A stretch of 64,000 nt of DNA from Ignavibacteria bacterium (lineage in GTDB: Bacteria; Bacteroidota; Ignavibacteria; Tepidaquicellales; Tepidaquicellaceae), in assembly GCA_016929695.1 (NCBI GenBank), contig JAFGII010000035.1:35543-99542 (forward strand), read 5' to 3'. The position numbers were made by a program, and so were the translations under genes. Each line of letters begins with the position of its first letter. Position 1 is the stretch's first letter. Shown piece by piece: positions 18,197 through 27,024 of the stretch. Under the pieces are notes generated by a model. That model made no database searches, was not told where the DNA came from, and worked only from the letters and a program-made list of their open reading frames with translations.

Positions 18197-20539
18197 TTGC
18201 AACATTACATTATCAAAATCATGTATATGAAATTTATTTTTGTAAGTTTGTTTTTCATTCTTCCGCTGATTGCCGTCTCGCAGAATACTGACTCCGTTAC
18301 GTCAAAAGATACATTAAAAAATGTTTCACCCGAAGTTACAATATCAAAAATTCCTAACGACAAAATCGAAATAGACGGCATACTCAGCGAAGAAGAATGG
18401 CAAACCGCAGAAAAAATAACCGACTTTTATGAAGTTGAACCCGGAGATAATGTTAAGCCCGCCGTAAATACAGAGGTTCTTATGTGCTATGATGAAAATA
18501 ATCTTTATGTCGGTTTTATCTGCTATGAAGATGACATAAACAAAATCAGAAAAACTCTAACACAACGCGACGCAACCTATGATGATGATTATGCCGGTGT
18601 AATAATTGATACCTACGGCGAAGGTAAACAGGCATATGAACTTTTTGTTAATCCCTACGGTGTTCAGGGTGATTTATTATGGACTACTCCGGGAAATGAA
18701 GATGTAAGTTTCGACGCAGTCTGGTATTCAGAAGCAAAAATTAACGAAGATAACTGGACTGCCGAAATTGCCGTTCCCTTTAAAAGTTTAAGATTTCCAA
18801 AAAAAAATATACAGGAATGGAAAATCCACGTTTACAGAAATAGACCGCGTAAAAATAGACAGGAAATCAGTTGGGCGGCTGTTTCAAGGAACGCCCCGAC
18901 TTTATTCACAAACAGTGGGACGCTTAAAGGTATTAATAACGTTAAATCCGGTAATAATCTCGAAATACTTCCTTCTTTCGTGAGTTCCCAGTCGGGAAAT
19001 ATTTCTGATTATTCAAATGCATACTCCGAATTTCTTAATGAGAAAATTAAAGGACAGTTTGGATTAAATATCAAATATGGAATTTCCTCAACTCTCACAG
19101 CCGATCTAACTTATAATCCTGATTTCTCTCAGATTGAAGCCGATGCAGGTATTATAAATATTAATAATCCGTATGCATATTCATATATCGAAAAAAGACC
19201 TTTTTTTATCGAAGGCGCTAATATTTTCAGCACTCCGTTTAATGTGGTTTATACAAGGATGATTAATAACCCTTTAACTGCATTTAAACTTTCCGGGAAA
19301 ATCGGGAAAACTGAAATTGGTTATCTTGCCGCTTATGATAAAAAAACTCCGTTTATTATCCCTTTTGAAGATAATAGCAGTTTTTTAAGCACGGAAAGAA
19401 AATCTCTTTCTAATATTTTTAGAATAAAACAGACTATTAAAGACGAAACTTATATAGGATTTATCTTGACTGACCGTGAAGTTAATAACGACGGAAAGAA
19501 TTTTTTAAATGTTGATGGTTATAACCGTGTCTTTGGTTTTGACGGTAATATTAAACTGTTTTCAAATTATTTTCTTGAATTTCAGATTTTAAGATATGTT
19601 TCAAAGGAAATTACCGATACAAATTATAAAAATCCAGGGTCTTTCAATAACGGAATATATACAAACGCACTTGACGGTGAATTTTTTTCCGGAATCGGCA
19701 CCCATCTGGAGTTGCTAAGGAGTGCCAAGCATTGGAATTTTAATCTTTCTTATGATGATGCTTCCCCCGTTGCAAGAAGAGATAACGGATACATTACTAA
19801 TAATAATTACAGAACTCTTTTTCTTAGACAGTCTTATATGTTTTATCCCGAAAAAGATTTTTTGAAAAGAATCCAGACCGGCTGTATGGGCATTGTACGA
19901 CACACCTATGACGGTAAATTGAAAGAACTATTTTTAGATGTAGAAATCTGGTTCAGATTTAAACATCAGATCTCTGCATCCGCATCATTTTTTCTCGTTA
20001 ATGACGAAGAATTCAAAGGCGTGTATCATAAAGATGCACGAAGATTTTCTTTCAATGTTGATGCAAATACTTTTAGTTTTTTACGGGGCGGACTCGGTTT
20101 AACAACAGGAAAATATATCATCCGTTTTGGAAATCCTTATGTCGGATACGGAAGTGAGTTTGACGGGTGGCTTACCTTTATTCCTTTCGAAAAACTGACG
20201 CTTAATACGGAATATTCTTATTTTGAACTGGCGAAAAATTACGGCGGGGAAAATTTATTTGCCGGTTATATTCTTAGAAATACTCTCAATTATCACCCTG
20301 TTAAAGACCTTTCACTGCGTATAATAACGGAATACGGTTCTTCCGATAAATACTTCTATATCAACCCTCTGATTAGTTACAGACCAAATCCTTTTACTAT
20401 TTTCTATTTTGGATTCACTCATCAGTATAACAATCTTGAACTTCAACCTTCCGACCCTGAATACTACCGCAATACCTCAAAATATACCCTTTCTACTCGT
20501 CAGTTCTTTCTTAAACTCCAGTATCTCTTCCGCCTCTAA
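18197..20539 (+). CDS. DUF5916 outer-membrane protein with CBM9-like N-terminal domain, copy 2
   Basis: A 780-residue paralogue of the previous gene, clearly similar from IDGILSEEEWQTAEKI through IEADAGIININNPYA to the final QFFLKLQYLFRL. The order of domains is the same: signal peptide (MKFIFVSLFFILPLIAVSQ, starting at the third Met), CBM9-like domain, DUF5916 barrel. The annotated first Met at 18197 gives a longer, less signal-like N-terminus; Met at 18227 is preferred by eye. It ends just before a strong bidirectional terminator. Tandem duplication with divergence in the extracellular-type loops suggests two related ligands. Confidence 0.84.
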   Translation: MQHYIIKIMYMKFIFVSLFFILPLIAVSQNTDSVTSKDTLKNVSPEVTISKIPNDKIEIDGILSEEEWQTAEKITDFYEVEPGDNVKPAVNTEVLMCYDENNLYVGFICYEDDINKIRKTLTQRDATYDDDYAGVIIDTYGEGKQAYELFVNPYGVQGDLLWTTPGNEDVSFDAVWYSEAKINEDNWTAEIAVPFKSLRFPKKNIQEWKIHVYRNRPRKNRQEISWAAVSRNAPTLFTNSGTLKGINNVKSGNNLEILPSFVSSQSGNISDYSNAYSEFLNEKIKGQFGLNIKYGISSTLTADLTYNPDFSQIEADAGIININNPYAYSYIEKRPFFIEGANIFSTPFNVVYTRMINNPLTAFKLSGKIGKTEIGYLAAYDKKTPFIIPFEDNSSFLSTERKSLSNIFRIKQTIKDETYIGFILTDREVNNDGKNFLNVDGYNRVFGFDGNIKLFSNYFLEFQILRYVSKEITDTNYKNPGSFNNGIYTNALDGEFFSGIGTHLELLRSAKHWNFNLSYDDASPVARRDNGYITNNNYRTLFLRQSYMFYPEKDFLKRIQTGCMGIVRHTYDGKLKELFLDVEIWFRFKHQISASASFFLVNDEEFKGVYHKDARRFSFNVDANTFSFLRGGLGLTTGKYIIRFGNPYVGYGSEFDGWLTFIPFEKLTLNTEYSYFELAKNYGGENLFAGYILRNTLNYHPVKDLSLRIITEYGSSDKYFYINPLISYRPNPFTIFYFGFTHQYNNLELQPSDPEYYRNTSKYTLSTRQFFLKLQYLFRL

Positions 20540-20589
20540 GTACAAAGTTCTTAAAGTTTCTATAATTTCATCTATTATTCGTGATTTTT

Positions 20590-20665
20590 TTTTAAAAGTG
20601 TAAATTTTAGTGCATTAAGTGTTAAAGCATTACCCCGTTTATGTATTTATAATTTTTAATTGCCA
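20590..20665 (+). repeat. AGTG-type intergenic repeat, copy after DUF5916 gene 2
   Basis: Reads AGTGTAAATTTTAGTGCATT, then AAGTGTTAAAGCATTACCCCG and TTTATAATTTTTAATTGCC, parallel to the copies at 15330 and 18068. Confidence 0.5.
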
Positions 20666-20700
20666 TTTGTGGTTAAACTCACCCAATCTTATAAAAAACA

Positions 20701-20731
20701 AAAAGCCCGGGTTACATTAATCCGGGCTTTT
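20701..20731. terminator. Bidirectional intrinsic terminator
   Basis: Perfect 10-bp stem AAAAGCCCGG / CCGGGCTTTT with an 11-base loop, between the convergent DUF5916 gene (stop 20539) and T9SS cargo gene (stop 20775). Confidence 0.9.
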
Positions 20732-20774
20732 GTTCAAAAATATCTTCAGTCTACTCTTCTATGACTAACTTCTG

Positions 20775-21695
20775 TTATTTTATCACCATCATCTTTTTTG
20801 TCTCAATGTAATTTCCCGCAAACAATCTGTAGAAATAAATTCCGGAAGAAAGATTCGACGCATCAAACCTTAATTCGTATGTTCCCGGTGATTTTACACC
20901 TTCTGATAATACTTTTACTTCCTCACCGAGTGAATTGTAAACTACAAGTCTTACATCAGTTGTCTTCGGAATATCAAAACGGATATTGGTTACAGGATTG
21001 AATGGATTTGGATAGTTTTGTTTAAGTTCAAATTTTGTTGGAACTCCATTTCCAATTTGAGTTACGCTAGTCGGAACTCCGACAAAAACGTCATCTACAA
21101 ATACGCAGAACCCGTTAAGCGAGCAGTCCATGTAATACCTGAATGCCACATAAAAATTTGTTGCTCCAGCAAATTGGGCTAAACTGTAAGAGTACTGTGT
21201 CCAGACGCCCCATGTTGTTCCCACCGGCCAATGAATCGAAGCAATTTTATCCAGGAATGAATATGTATTTGAATCTAACGTACTTACCCATACCTGCATA
21301 CTGTCCGAATAAGATGGTGAACCGCCGAATGCCCAGAACTTAAGGTAATCGTCTGTGGTAATACTTCCTGCATTTTTGGTTATTAACCATGCATCAGCTG
21401 TTCCGTATGGATTTGGGGGATTTGTATCAATTCCCGCATACCAGGTTGTCATTACTGATTTATAACCTGTGTGTGCTTTTGTTGTTAAAGCACTTATACC
21501 TGGGATTGCAACACCCGTATCACGGACTGTCCAGTTACCTTCCGGATATATGGGAAATGGTGCGTTATTAACAATCGACCAACCTGCAGGTGGGGTTAAA
21601 GAATCCGCTGTTTCAAATCCTTCTTGAATTTTAACTTGCGGAAAAACTGATAACGCAAAAACAAAAACGAATAAAAGAAGTATTAGATTTTTCAT
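20775..21695 (-). CDS. Secreted choice-of-anchor J protein with T9SS sorting domain
   Basis: A 306-residue exported protein: signal peptide (about 1-19), then a domain whose flow (IQEGFETADSLTPPAGWS ... DAWLITK ... YLKFWAFGG ... VFVDDVFVG) matches choice-of-anchor J / cleaved-adhesin jelly-roll domains, found on surface proteins of Bacteroidetes. Residues from about 222 give ELKQNYPNPFNPVTNIRF and a complete T9SS type A sorting domain ending LSSGIYFYRLFAGNYIETKK. GGAGG lies just upstream of the ATG on the minus strand, a stronger ribosome site than most genes here. An adhesin or matrix-binding role is a family-level guess. Confidence 0.88.
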   Translation of the reverse strand: MKNLILLLFVFVFALSVFPQVKIQEGFETADSLTPPAGWSIVNNAPFPIYPEGNWTVRDTGVAIPGISALTTKAHTGYKSVMTTWYAGIDTNPPNPYGTADAWLITKNAGSITTDDYLKFWAFGGSPSYSDSMQVWVSTLDSNTYSFLDKIASIHWPVGTTWGVWTQYSYSLAQFAGATNFYVAFRYYMDCSLNGFCVFVDDVFVGVPTSVTQIGNGVPTKFELKQNYPNPFNPVTNIRFDIPKTTDVRLVVYNSLGEEVKVLSEGVKSPGTYELRFDASNLSSGIYFYRLFAGNYIETKKMMVIK

Positions 21696-21970
21696 TTGTA
21701 CCTCCGTACTAAATTTAATTAATATAAAAGTTTCTTTTGAATTTAATAAATATTTTTGAATAATGAAACTTATATCTTATTTCCCCTCTTTTTTATTGCA
21801 TAGATTGTCTTGAACCATCACTTTTGAAAAAGTTAAAAAATTTTATAACTTCTATGACTATATCTTGTATCTTTAACTCCTGCATCCTTTACTCTTGCAT
21901 TCTGTCTCCTTTTTCTTTCTACGATTAACTTCTATAACTAACTTTTCTTTTATTTACTGTTTGTTTTTTG

Positions 21971-23215
21971 TTATTTATTAGTTGCCATTTCATATTTATC
22001 TCTAATTACCTTCTCATATGTTTCCGTCATTTCCACATCTCTCCGCTTCATAACCATTTTTGCGGTATCCAGTGCATCGTCAATCTTATATAATTTGGGC
22101 TTGCTCCCTGTTATATACCAGGAAAAATTATTAATAAACTTATCGGGAAAACCCCCGCCTGCTATCAGTGCAAATATACCTATCACTGAACCCGTATTCA
22201 GCATCGTGTTTATCCCTGTTTTTGTATGGTCGCCTATAATACTCCCAAGAAACTGCATTCCTGTATTTATCTGTGGCATATCCGCCCTGTATCTCGTCTT
22301 AATTATCGAATAATTATTTTTCAGATTACTGGTTACTGTGTCCGCACCCAGATTTACAAACTCGCATACATAAGAATTCCCTATAAACCCGTCGTGTTGC
22401 TTGTTGACAAATGAATGGAAAATCGTTCCCGTTATTTCTCCCGCCAGCCGCGAATTAAATCCCGCCATTACTGGTCCGTAAATCTTTGTGCCTGATTTTA
22501 TCAGAACTTTCTTCCCTATGTATGCAGGACCTTTGATAAATGTAAACGGTTCTATTACACTGCCTTCGTTTATATATATCTTTCCTTTCGTCGCATCCAG
22601 AACCACTCCGGGATAAACATCGGCTTTTCTGTCAATGTAAATGTCCTTCGGATTCCTGAAATAATCCCCGTCAGGCAGAGGAAAGTGTTTTTTTCTGAAT
22701 ATCGTATCTAAATCGCGCCTCAGAACTTCATCAAAATATCTCATCACATCCCACACATAATTTATTATAAAATAATCCTTGTTCTCTTCTAACCCGAGTG
22801 ACGCGAGTTCGATTTCTTTGATACCTTTAAAATTTTTCTTATCAATTATAAATTTTTCTTCTTTTAGTTTTGGATTTTTAATGTATGCGGCAATTAATGT
22901 CTCCTGATGTATTAACATGCATTCGCTTTTTAACTCGAAAATTTTCTCTATTGCTTTCGGAAACAGTATTGCCCGACCGTTAATAAAAAGATAATCGGCT
23001 TTTTCAATTTTATTTACTTCTTTTTTCTTCTGCTCCGAAACAAGTCCGGAAAGTTCCTCTCTGCAGAAATAATTGATTTCTTCCGGCTCTTCCGTAAAAT
23101 GCGTCAGCCTTTCAATATTGGAAAAAATTCCCGTTTTAATGTCATATATCGGTCTTAATATTGATACCGGCTCAAACTGTCGGTGTAAACTGTCTTCAAA
23201 TATTGTTATTCTCAT
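21971..23215 (-). CDS. GlmU-like putative sugar nucleotidyltransferase with left-handed beta-helix
   Basis: At 414 residues, the N-terminus ITIFEDSLHRQFEPVSILRP and YDIKTGIFSNIERL match the GlmU-like putative sugar nucleotidyltransferase family found in Bacteroidetes. The C-terminal half has hexapeptide-type turns (YIDRKADVYPGVVLDATKG, INEGSVIEPFTFIKGPAYIG, TKTGINTMLNTGSVIG) typical of left-handed beta-helix acyltransferases. Expected activity is attachment of nucleotide to a sugar phosphate and acetyl transfer to the sugar, but the N-terminal domain lacks the classical LAAGxGTRM motif, so catalysis is unproven. L31 lies upstream on the same strand, separated by a terminator. Confidence 0.82.
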   Translation of the reverse strand: MRITIFEDSLHRQFEPVSILRPIYDIKTGIFSNIERLTHFTEEPEEINYFCREELSGLVSEQKKKEVNKIEKADYLFINGRAILFPKAIEKIFELKSECMLIHQETLIAAYIKNPKLKEEKFIIDKKNFKGIKEIELASLGLEENKDYFIINYVWDVMRYFDEVLRRDLDTIFRKKHFPLPDGDYFRNPKDIYIDRKADVYPGVVLDATKGKIYINEGSVIEPFTFIKGPAYIGKKVLIKSGTKIYGPVMAGFNSRLAGEITGTIFHSFVNKQHDGFIGNSYVCEFVNLGADTVTSNLKNNYSIIKTRYRADMPQINTGMQFLGSIIGDHTKTGINTMLNTGSVIGIFALIAGGGFPDKFINNFSWYITGSKPKLYKIDDALDTAKMVMKRRDVEMTETYEKVIRDKYEMATNK

Positions 23216-23231
23216 TTTTGAATAAATAAAA

Positions 23232-23256
23232 AAGCCGGCATTTTCTTTTCCGGCTT
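23232..23256 (-). terminator. Intrinsic terminator after rpmE
   Basis: Stem AAGCCGG / CCGGCTT (23232-23238 and 23250-23256). On the minus strand the hairpin is followed by seven or more T, so it ends the L31 transcript just before the start of the GlmU-like gene. Confidence 0.85.
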
Positions 23257-23282
23257 AAAATTTTGATAATGTTAAGGAAAAT

Positions 23283-23513
23283 TTATTTTTTATCTGTTGT
23301 TTGTGTCTTGCCATATTTTTTAATGAACTTTTCAACTCTTCCTGCTGTATCAACTATTTTTTGAGTTCCGGTAAAGAATGGATGGCATTGTGAACAAATT
23401 TCAACCTTAATCTCTGGTACTGTTGAACGCGTTGTGAAAAGCACTCCGCGGTTCTCTCCACAGTTGCATATCACCTTACACTTGTAATATTTCGGATGAA
23501 TATTCTTTTTCAT
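23283..23513 (-). CDS. rpmE: 50S ribosomal protein L31, zinc-binding type
   Basis: A 76-residue protein with the L31 start [20 protein letters not shown] and the conserved [12 protein letters not shown]. The cysteine set (CxC in ICNCGE and CxxC in EICSQCHPF) is the zinc-binding C+ form. L31 bridges the 50S head region and the small subunit. The C-terminal tail [12 protein letters not shown] is slightly extended and basic. It is monocistronic, with its own terminator. Confidence 0.97.
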   Translation of the reverse strand: MKKNIHPKYYKCKVICNCGENRGVLFTTRSTVPEIKVEICSQCHPFFTGTQKIVDTAGRVEKFIKKYGKTQTTDKK

Positions 23514-23876
23514 TTAATCCTGTATTATTTCTAAAAAAATAAAATTAATGATTTTCCCCTCAAATTTCAATGCATCCAATCTCCCGATACGACAACTTTT
23601 TTTATGGTAATTTCTTATCACTTTTTACGGTTATCTCTCTTTTTGCGTTTACTATGCTCTGGCGTAGCAACTTTTTTTCTGTTACTCACTTCTACTAATA
23701 TCTTCTATTCTTTACGTTCTCTGCGGTTGCTTTTTTGATTTGTTTTAAAATTTTACTGCCTTTGTTTTTCCAATTGAATACCGAATATTAAATTATGATA
23801 TAATTCACATCTCAGGGCGCTTAGTATTAAAAATGCGTAATGTATGTATTTGCTTCTTTAATTGCATTTTGTATCC
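23514..23876. other. Gap between rpmE and metK with degenerate repeat phrases
   Basis: No gene seen in 363 bases. Phrases TTTACGGTTATCTCTC, TTTGCGTTTACTATGCTCTG and TTACGTTCTCTGCGGTTGC are degenerate members of the CCTTTGCGGTT family. No hairpin terminator for metK was found at its 3-prime end. Confidence 0.45.
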
Positions 23877-25013
23877 TCATTTACTTACCCAGTCTTTCTT
23901 TTCCCACAAAAATTCCGGCAATTCCCTGCCGAAATGTCCGTAAGCCGCTGTCTTTCTGAAAATAGGTGAATTTAACTTTAGTTTTTTAATAATCCCGCTT
24001 GGTGTTAAATCTATTATCTTTGTAATTTGCTTCTGTATCTCTGCTTCATCGTACCTGCTTGTCCCGTGAAAATCTAACATGAAAGAAACCGGATTCTCCT
24101 GCCCAATTGCATACGCGAGCTGTACCGTACACCTCTCCGCTATCCTCGTTGCAACAATATTTTTCGCAATGTACCTCGCTATGTACGCCGCCGACCTGTC
24201 AACCTTTGTTGCATCCTTTCCCGAAAATGCTCCGCCTCCGTGCGGACAACTGCCGCCGTATGTATCAACAATGATTTTCCTGCCCGTTAACCCCGTATCT
24301 GTTTTTGGTCCGCCTAAATTAAATGTCCCACCGGGATTTATTAAGTATTGAACGCCATTTAAGTTAAAATAGTTCTCAAGTACCGGTTTTATTATATCAC
24401 TTCTTACAATTTTCCTCAAATTCTCTAATTTTATATCTTTTGAATGCTGTGTTGAAAATACAACTTTTTTAACAGCAATGGGCTTGTTGTCTTCATAAAG
24501 AATTGTTACCTGCGATTTCGCATCGGGATATAAAAATGAATATTTAGGTGTTTGCCTGATTTTTGCGTGATACTCAAGAAGTTTATGTGCAAGCAGTATT
24601 GGCATCGGCATTAATTCTTTCGTCTCGTTGCTCGCATACCCGAACATTAATCCCTGATCACCTGCTCCCGTTTTCTTCTTGCTCGTTACTGCCCTGTTAA
24701 TCTCGTGACATTGCTGCTTGATTGAAAGTACGTATGTACACGCATCCGCATCAATTCCGTTTTCTTTGTTGTAGCCGATTTCTTTTATTACTGATTTTGC
24801 TATTTCCGGTATTTCAGTCTTTGGCAGTCTCTTCGAATTAAACTCGCCCGAAATTACCACCAGATTGTCTGATAATAATGTCTCGCATGCAACTTTTGCA
24901 TTGTTGTCAACTTTAAGATATTCGTCAAGTATCGCATCCGATATTTGGTCTGCTACCTTGTCAGGATGTCCCTCCGAAACTGATTCCGATGAAAATAAAT
25001 ATTTTTTGCTCAT
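23877..25013 (-). CDS. metK: S-adenosylmethionine synthetase
   Basis: A 378-residue MAT enzyme that makes SAM from methionine and ATP. Characteristic sequences are all present: FSSESVSEGHPDKVADQISD, GAGDQGLMFGYA, GGPKTDTGLTGRKIIVDTYGG, GGGAFSGKDATKVDRSAAY. The active-site His/Asp/Lys set appears complete. The gene is alone on the minus strand and is preceded by a SAM-I-clan riboswitch with a terminator, giving product feedback. SAM made here would be used by the radical SAM protein at 60.8-61.6 kb and by QueA at 29.4 kb. Confidence 0.97.
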   Translation of the reverse strand: MSKKYLFSSESVSEGHPDKVADQISDAILDEYLKVDNNAKVACETLLSDNLVVISGEFNSKRLPKTEIPEIAKSVIKEIGYNKENGIDADACTYVLSIKQQCHEINRAVTSKKKTGAGDQGLMFGYASNETKELMPMPILLAHKLLEYHAKIRQTPKYSFLYPDAKSQVTILYEDNKPIAVKKVVFSTQHSKDIKLENLRKIVRSDIIKPVLENYFNLNGVQYLINPGGTFNLGGPKTDTGLTGRKIIVDTYGGSCPHGGGAFSGKDATKVDRSAAYIARYIAKNIVATRIAERCTVQLAYAIGQENPVSFMLDFHGTSRYDEAEIQKQITKIIDLTPSGIIKKLKLNSPIFRKTAAYGHFGRELPEFLWEKKDWVSK

Positions 25014-25043
25014 TTTATATTTTTATTTATTTAAATTATTCAA

Positions 25044-25089
25044 TAAAAAAACCGCGCACTGCATTTATCCTCAACTGTAGTAAGCGGTT
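25044..25089 (-). terminator. Riboswitch-controlled terminator before metK
   Basis: On the minus strand AACCGC (25084-25089) pairs with GCGGTT (25050-25055), continued by ACT/AGT, and is followed by a run of seven T. It begins right at the aptamer 3-prime end, so SAM binding would favour termination. Confidence 0.8.
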
Positions 25090-25185
25090 CTTGAGCCAGA
25101 ATATTTCGTGTTTTCACGCGTATTATTTTAGCACCGTGTTTCCGGCTTACCGGTTGCTGTTTCTTGTATAAAGAAATCTCTTAAT
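25044..25185 (-). promoter_or_regulatory. SAM-I-clan riboswitch (compact variant) with terminator, metK leader
   Basis: On the minus strand the leader has the SAM-I hallmarks in order: AAGAGA joining segment (about 25177-25182), a 6-bp P2 hairpin TTTCTT/AAGAAA, GCAACC (25152-25157), a P3 closed by ACCG/CGGT, the GGTGCTAA block (25128-25135), a P4-like CGTG/CACG hairpin, then an intrinsic terminator. P2 is short and lacks the kink-turn and extended loop of classical SAM-I, so it may be nearer SAM-I/IV variants. The position directly before metK supports the call. The aptamer limits are approximate. Confidence 0.78.
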
Positions 25186-25213
25186 ACATAAACGTCTTCC
25201 TAAAGAACTGTAA

Positions 25214-25221
25214 CAAAAATA
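25214..25221 (-). promoter_or_regulatory. Candidate -7 promoter element for metK leader
   Basis: TATTTTTG on the minus strand fits TAnnTTTG and would start transcription near 25208, just upstream of the riboswitch. The -33 region is a weak match (GTTT). Confidence 0.45.
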
Positions 25222-25259
25222 AAACTATTAATCTACAAAATAAACTGATTAATTTTTCA

Positions 25260-25592
25260 AAAACTAACTCTTGCTTCCTTTGCTCCTTTGTGGTTTTTTA
25301 TTCAATTTAAAATTCCTTTGCTTTCCTGAAATCAATACAGTTCTTAACTTAATTCAAAATTATTTAGTGTTTTTTATTACTGATTTATGTATTCTTAGTG
25401 GTAAAATATTACCGCGTAGTTTTTTCTATTCATAATTTATAATTTTATTGCATTCATAGCACCTTTGCGGTTATTTTTCCCTTTATTCATAGCCCGGACA
25501 AGCCGGAAGCTCTTCTGGATACCACGCGCTCCGGCGTGGTATCAAAATTTCTTTGCCGGTTCGTGCAGAATTTAAAAACTAATGGGCAAATT
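25260..25592 (+). repeat. Composite intergenic repeat region upstream of NapH-like gene
   Basis: Contains a CTCCTTTGTGGTTTTTTATTC phrase, an AGTG-type copy (25350-25445), GCACCTTTGCGGTTATTTTT (about 25459), then TTATTCATAGCCCGGACAAG, a perfect 10-bp hairpin GATACCACGC/GCGTGGTATC (25518-25543), and TTTGCCGGTTCGTGCAGAAT plus AAAACTAATGG. The last part matches 27702-27738 closely, so the block is a dispersed composite repeat. No gene is seen between the metK leader and 25732. Confidence 0.65.
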
Positions 25593-25731
25593 TAATCCGA
25601 TTTTCTAATTCAGTGAATTCCACGTTATAATAATGAAAAATTTGTTGATTTTCTCCCTGTTTTTACTCATAAAACATAATTATTTTTCGTTAAATACTTG
25701 TATTATATATATTGAATTAAACTTTACCATT

Positions 25732-26637
25732 ATGACACAAATAAGAAAAATTTTTCTCTCCTTCCTTATCCTCTTGTACCCTGCATATATATTTGCACAG
25801 GGTATACAACAGCATCAAAATAAAGATTTTTTCGACTTCCTGTTAACCCCCAGATATATAATTGTTTTCCTGATGACTGTGGTATTCATCATTTTACTTT
25901 TCACACAAAAAATTGATTCAAAAGGTAGGGTAATCGTTCTTGCGGTTTCATTTTTACTGTTCGGAGTAATCAGTTATTTCATAAATTCGTTTATGATTTC
26001 ACCATCTCCGGTCTGCGCCACTACAAAACCATTTTGGATGGGTGCAAGACCTCAGTTCTTTGCAACTCTCGCTGTAATAGGAGTGCTTTCCATTATAGCT
26101 TCAAAAGGATTCTGCGGCATTGCCTGCCCAATCGGCGCGCTTCAGGAAATATTTTATAAAATTCCCGTTCTTAAAAAATTTAAAAGAAAAAAACTGCCTT
26201 TTATTATAAGTAATTCAATTAGAATAGGAATCGCGGTTTTATTTTTCATTGTTATTCTTGCCACCGGAAAATCAATATATGAATATATTAATATGTTCGA
26301 CTTACTCCATTGGGAGTTTTCCTTGCCGTTAATTGATTTGATTGTACTAATCGCATTTCTTGTTATAATGCTCGGACTGAGTTTATTTATTTATAGACCG
26401 TTTTGCTATTTGATTTGTCCAATGGGGCTCTTAACCTGGATTCTCGAGCATATATCAATTTATAAAGTAAGACTAAAAAAGGAAAACTGCACTTACTGCA
26501 AAACTTGTGTAATTGAATCACCCTGCCCTTCAGTAGAAGGTATTATAGAAGGAAACAAACTCCGTGGCGATTGCCATCTGTGCAATATATGCATAGAATC
26601 CTGCCCGAATAAAGCATTATATTTTGGCACCAAATAA
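25732..26637 (+). CDS. NapH/NosR-like membrane 4Fe-4S protein
   Basis: Four or more hydrophobic helices with two CxxxCP motifs (CGIACPIGAL and CYLICPMGLL) and a C-terminal 2[4Fe-4S] ferredoxin domain (CTYCKTCVIESPCP and CHLCNICIESCP). This is the layout of NapH/YccM-type quinol dehydrogenase subunits, which pass electrons across the membrane. I start at the ATG at 25732 (MTQIRKIFLSFLIL, a signal-like helix ending IFAQG) rather than 25633, which adds an unlikely hydrophobic leader. No partner reductase is adjacent, so the electron acceptor is unknown. Confidence 0.84.
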   Translation: MTQIRKIFLSFLILLYPAYIFAQGIQQHQNKDFFDFLLTPRYIIVFLMTVVFIILLFTQKIDSKGRVIVLAVSFLLFGVISYFINSFMISPSPVCATTKPFWMGARPQFFATLAVIGVLSIIASKGFCGIACPIGALQEIFYKIPVLKKFKRKKLPFIISNSIRIGIAVLFFIVILATGKSIYEYINMFDLLHWEFSLPLIDLIVLIAFLVIMLGLSLFIYRPFCYLICPMGLLTWILEHISIYKVRLKKENCTYCKTCVIESPCPSVEGIIEGNKLRGDCHLCNICIESCPNKALYFGTK

Positions 26638-26640
26638 TTT

Positions 26641-26711
26641 TTTCCTCATCCCGTGAACTTATCGAAGATTCTGTTTAAGCGGAGCAAAACGGAATCCATC
26701 GGATGAGGAAA
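26641..26711. repeat. Dispersed palindromic element TTTCCTCATCC ... GGATGAGGAAA
   Basis: Perfect 11-bp terminal arms (26641-26651 and 26701-26711) enclose an inner hairpin GATTCTGTTT / AAAACGGAATC. It begins 3 bases after the NapH-like stop codon. No T tract follows on the plus strand, so it is not a standard terminator. The arms are shared with 14662-14716, and a degenerate form is at 34938-34970. Confidence 0.7.
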
Positions 26712-26973
26712 TACTGTTTCTCTTGTTATTATTTTAATTTGTGTTTTTCCGTGTCCATCCGTGAATCTGATGCGTAATACTATCATTCATAATTCAAAAT
26801 TCATAATTTAACGTTGAATATGTTCTGTGTTACCCCGTATTTTTCTGTGTCCATCCGCATATCTAATACGTAATACTTGCATTCCGTTAAATTCATTGAC
26901 GTTATTTGTTGCTTTCTTTTCTCAGTGCTCTGAGTGTCCTTTGTGGTAAAGAATATTCCCTCTTATATAAAAA
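26712..26973 (+). repeat. CCGTG-type repeat phrases
   Basis: Two near-copies in tandem: TTTCCGTGTCCATCCGTGAA then CTGATGCGTAATAC (about 26746-26780), and TTTCTGTGTCCATCCGCATA then CTAATACGTAATAC (about 26840-26875), followed by TGCTCTGAGTGTCCTTTGTGG (about 26928). No gene is seen. Confidence 0.55.
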
Positions 26974-27004
26974 AAACGTCCCCGGTAATTAGCCGGGGAC
27001 GTTT
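26974..27004 (-). terminator. Intrinsic terminator after cold-shock gene
   Basis: Perfect 12-bp stem AAACGTCCCCGG / CCGGGGACGTTT with a 7-base loop; on the minus strand it is followed by a run of T and lies 21 bases after the stop of the cold-shock gene. Confidence 0.93.
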
Positions 27005-27024
27005 ATTACTAAAATCACGAACGT

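Noticed and set aside
15459..20539. DUF5916 proteins as TonB-dependent receptors
   Set aside because: No plug domain or TonB box; the N-terminal domain is CBM9-like.
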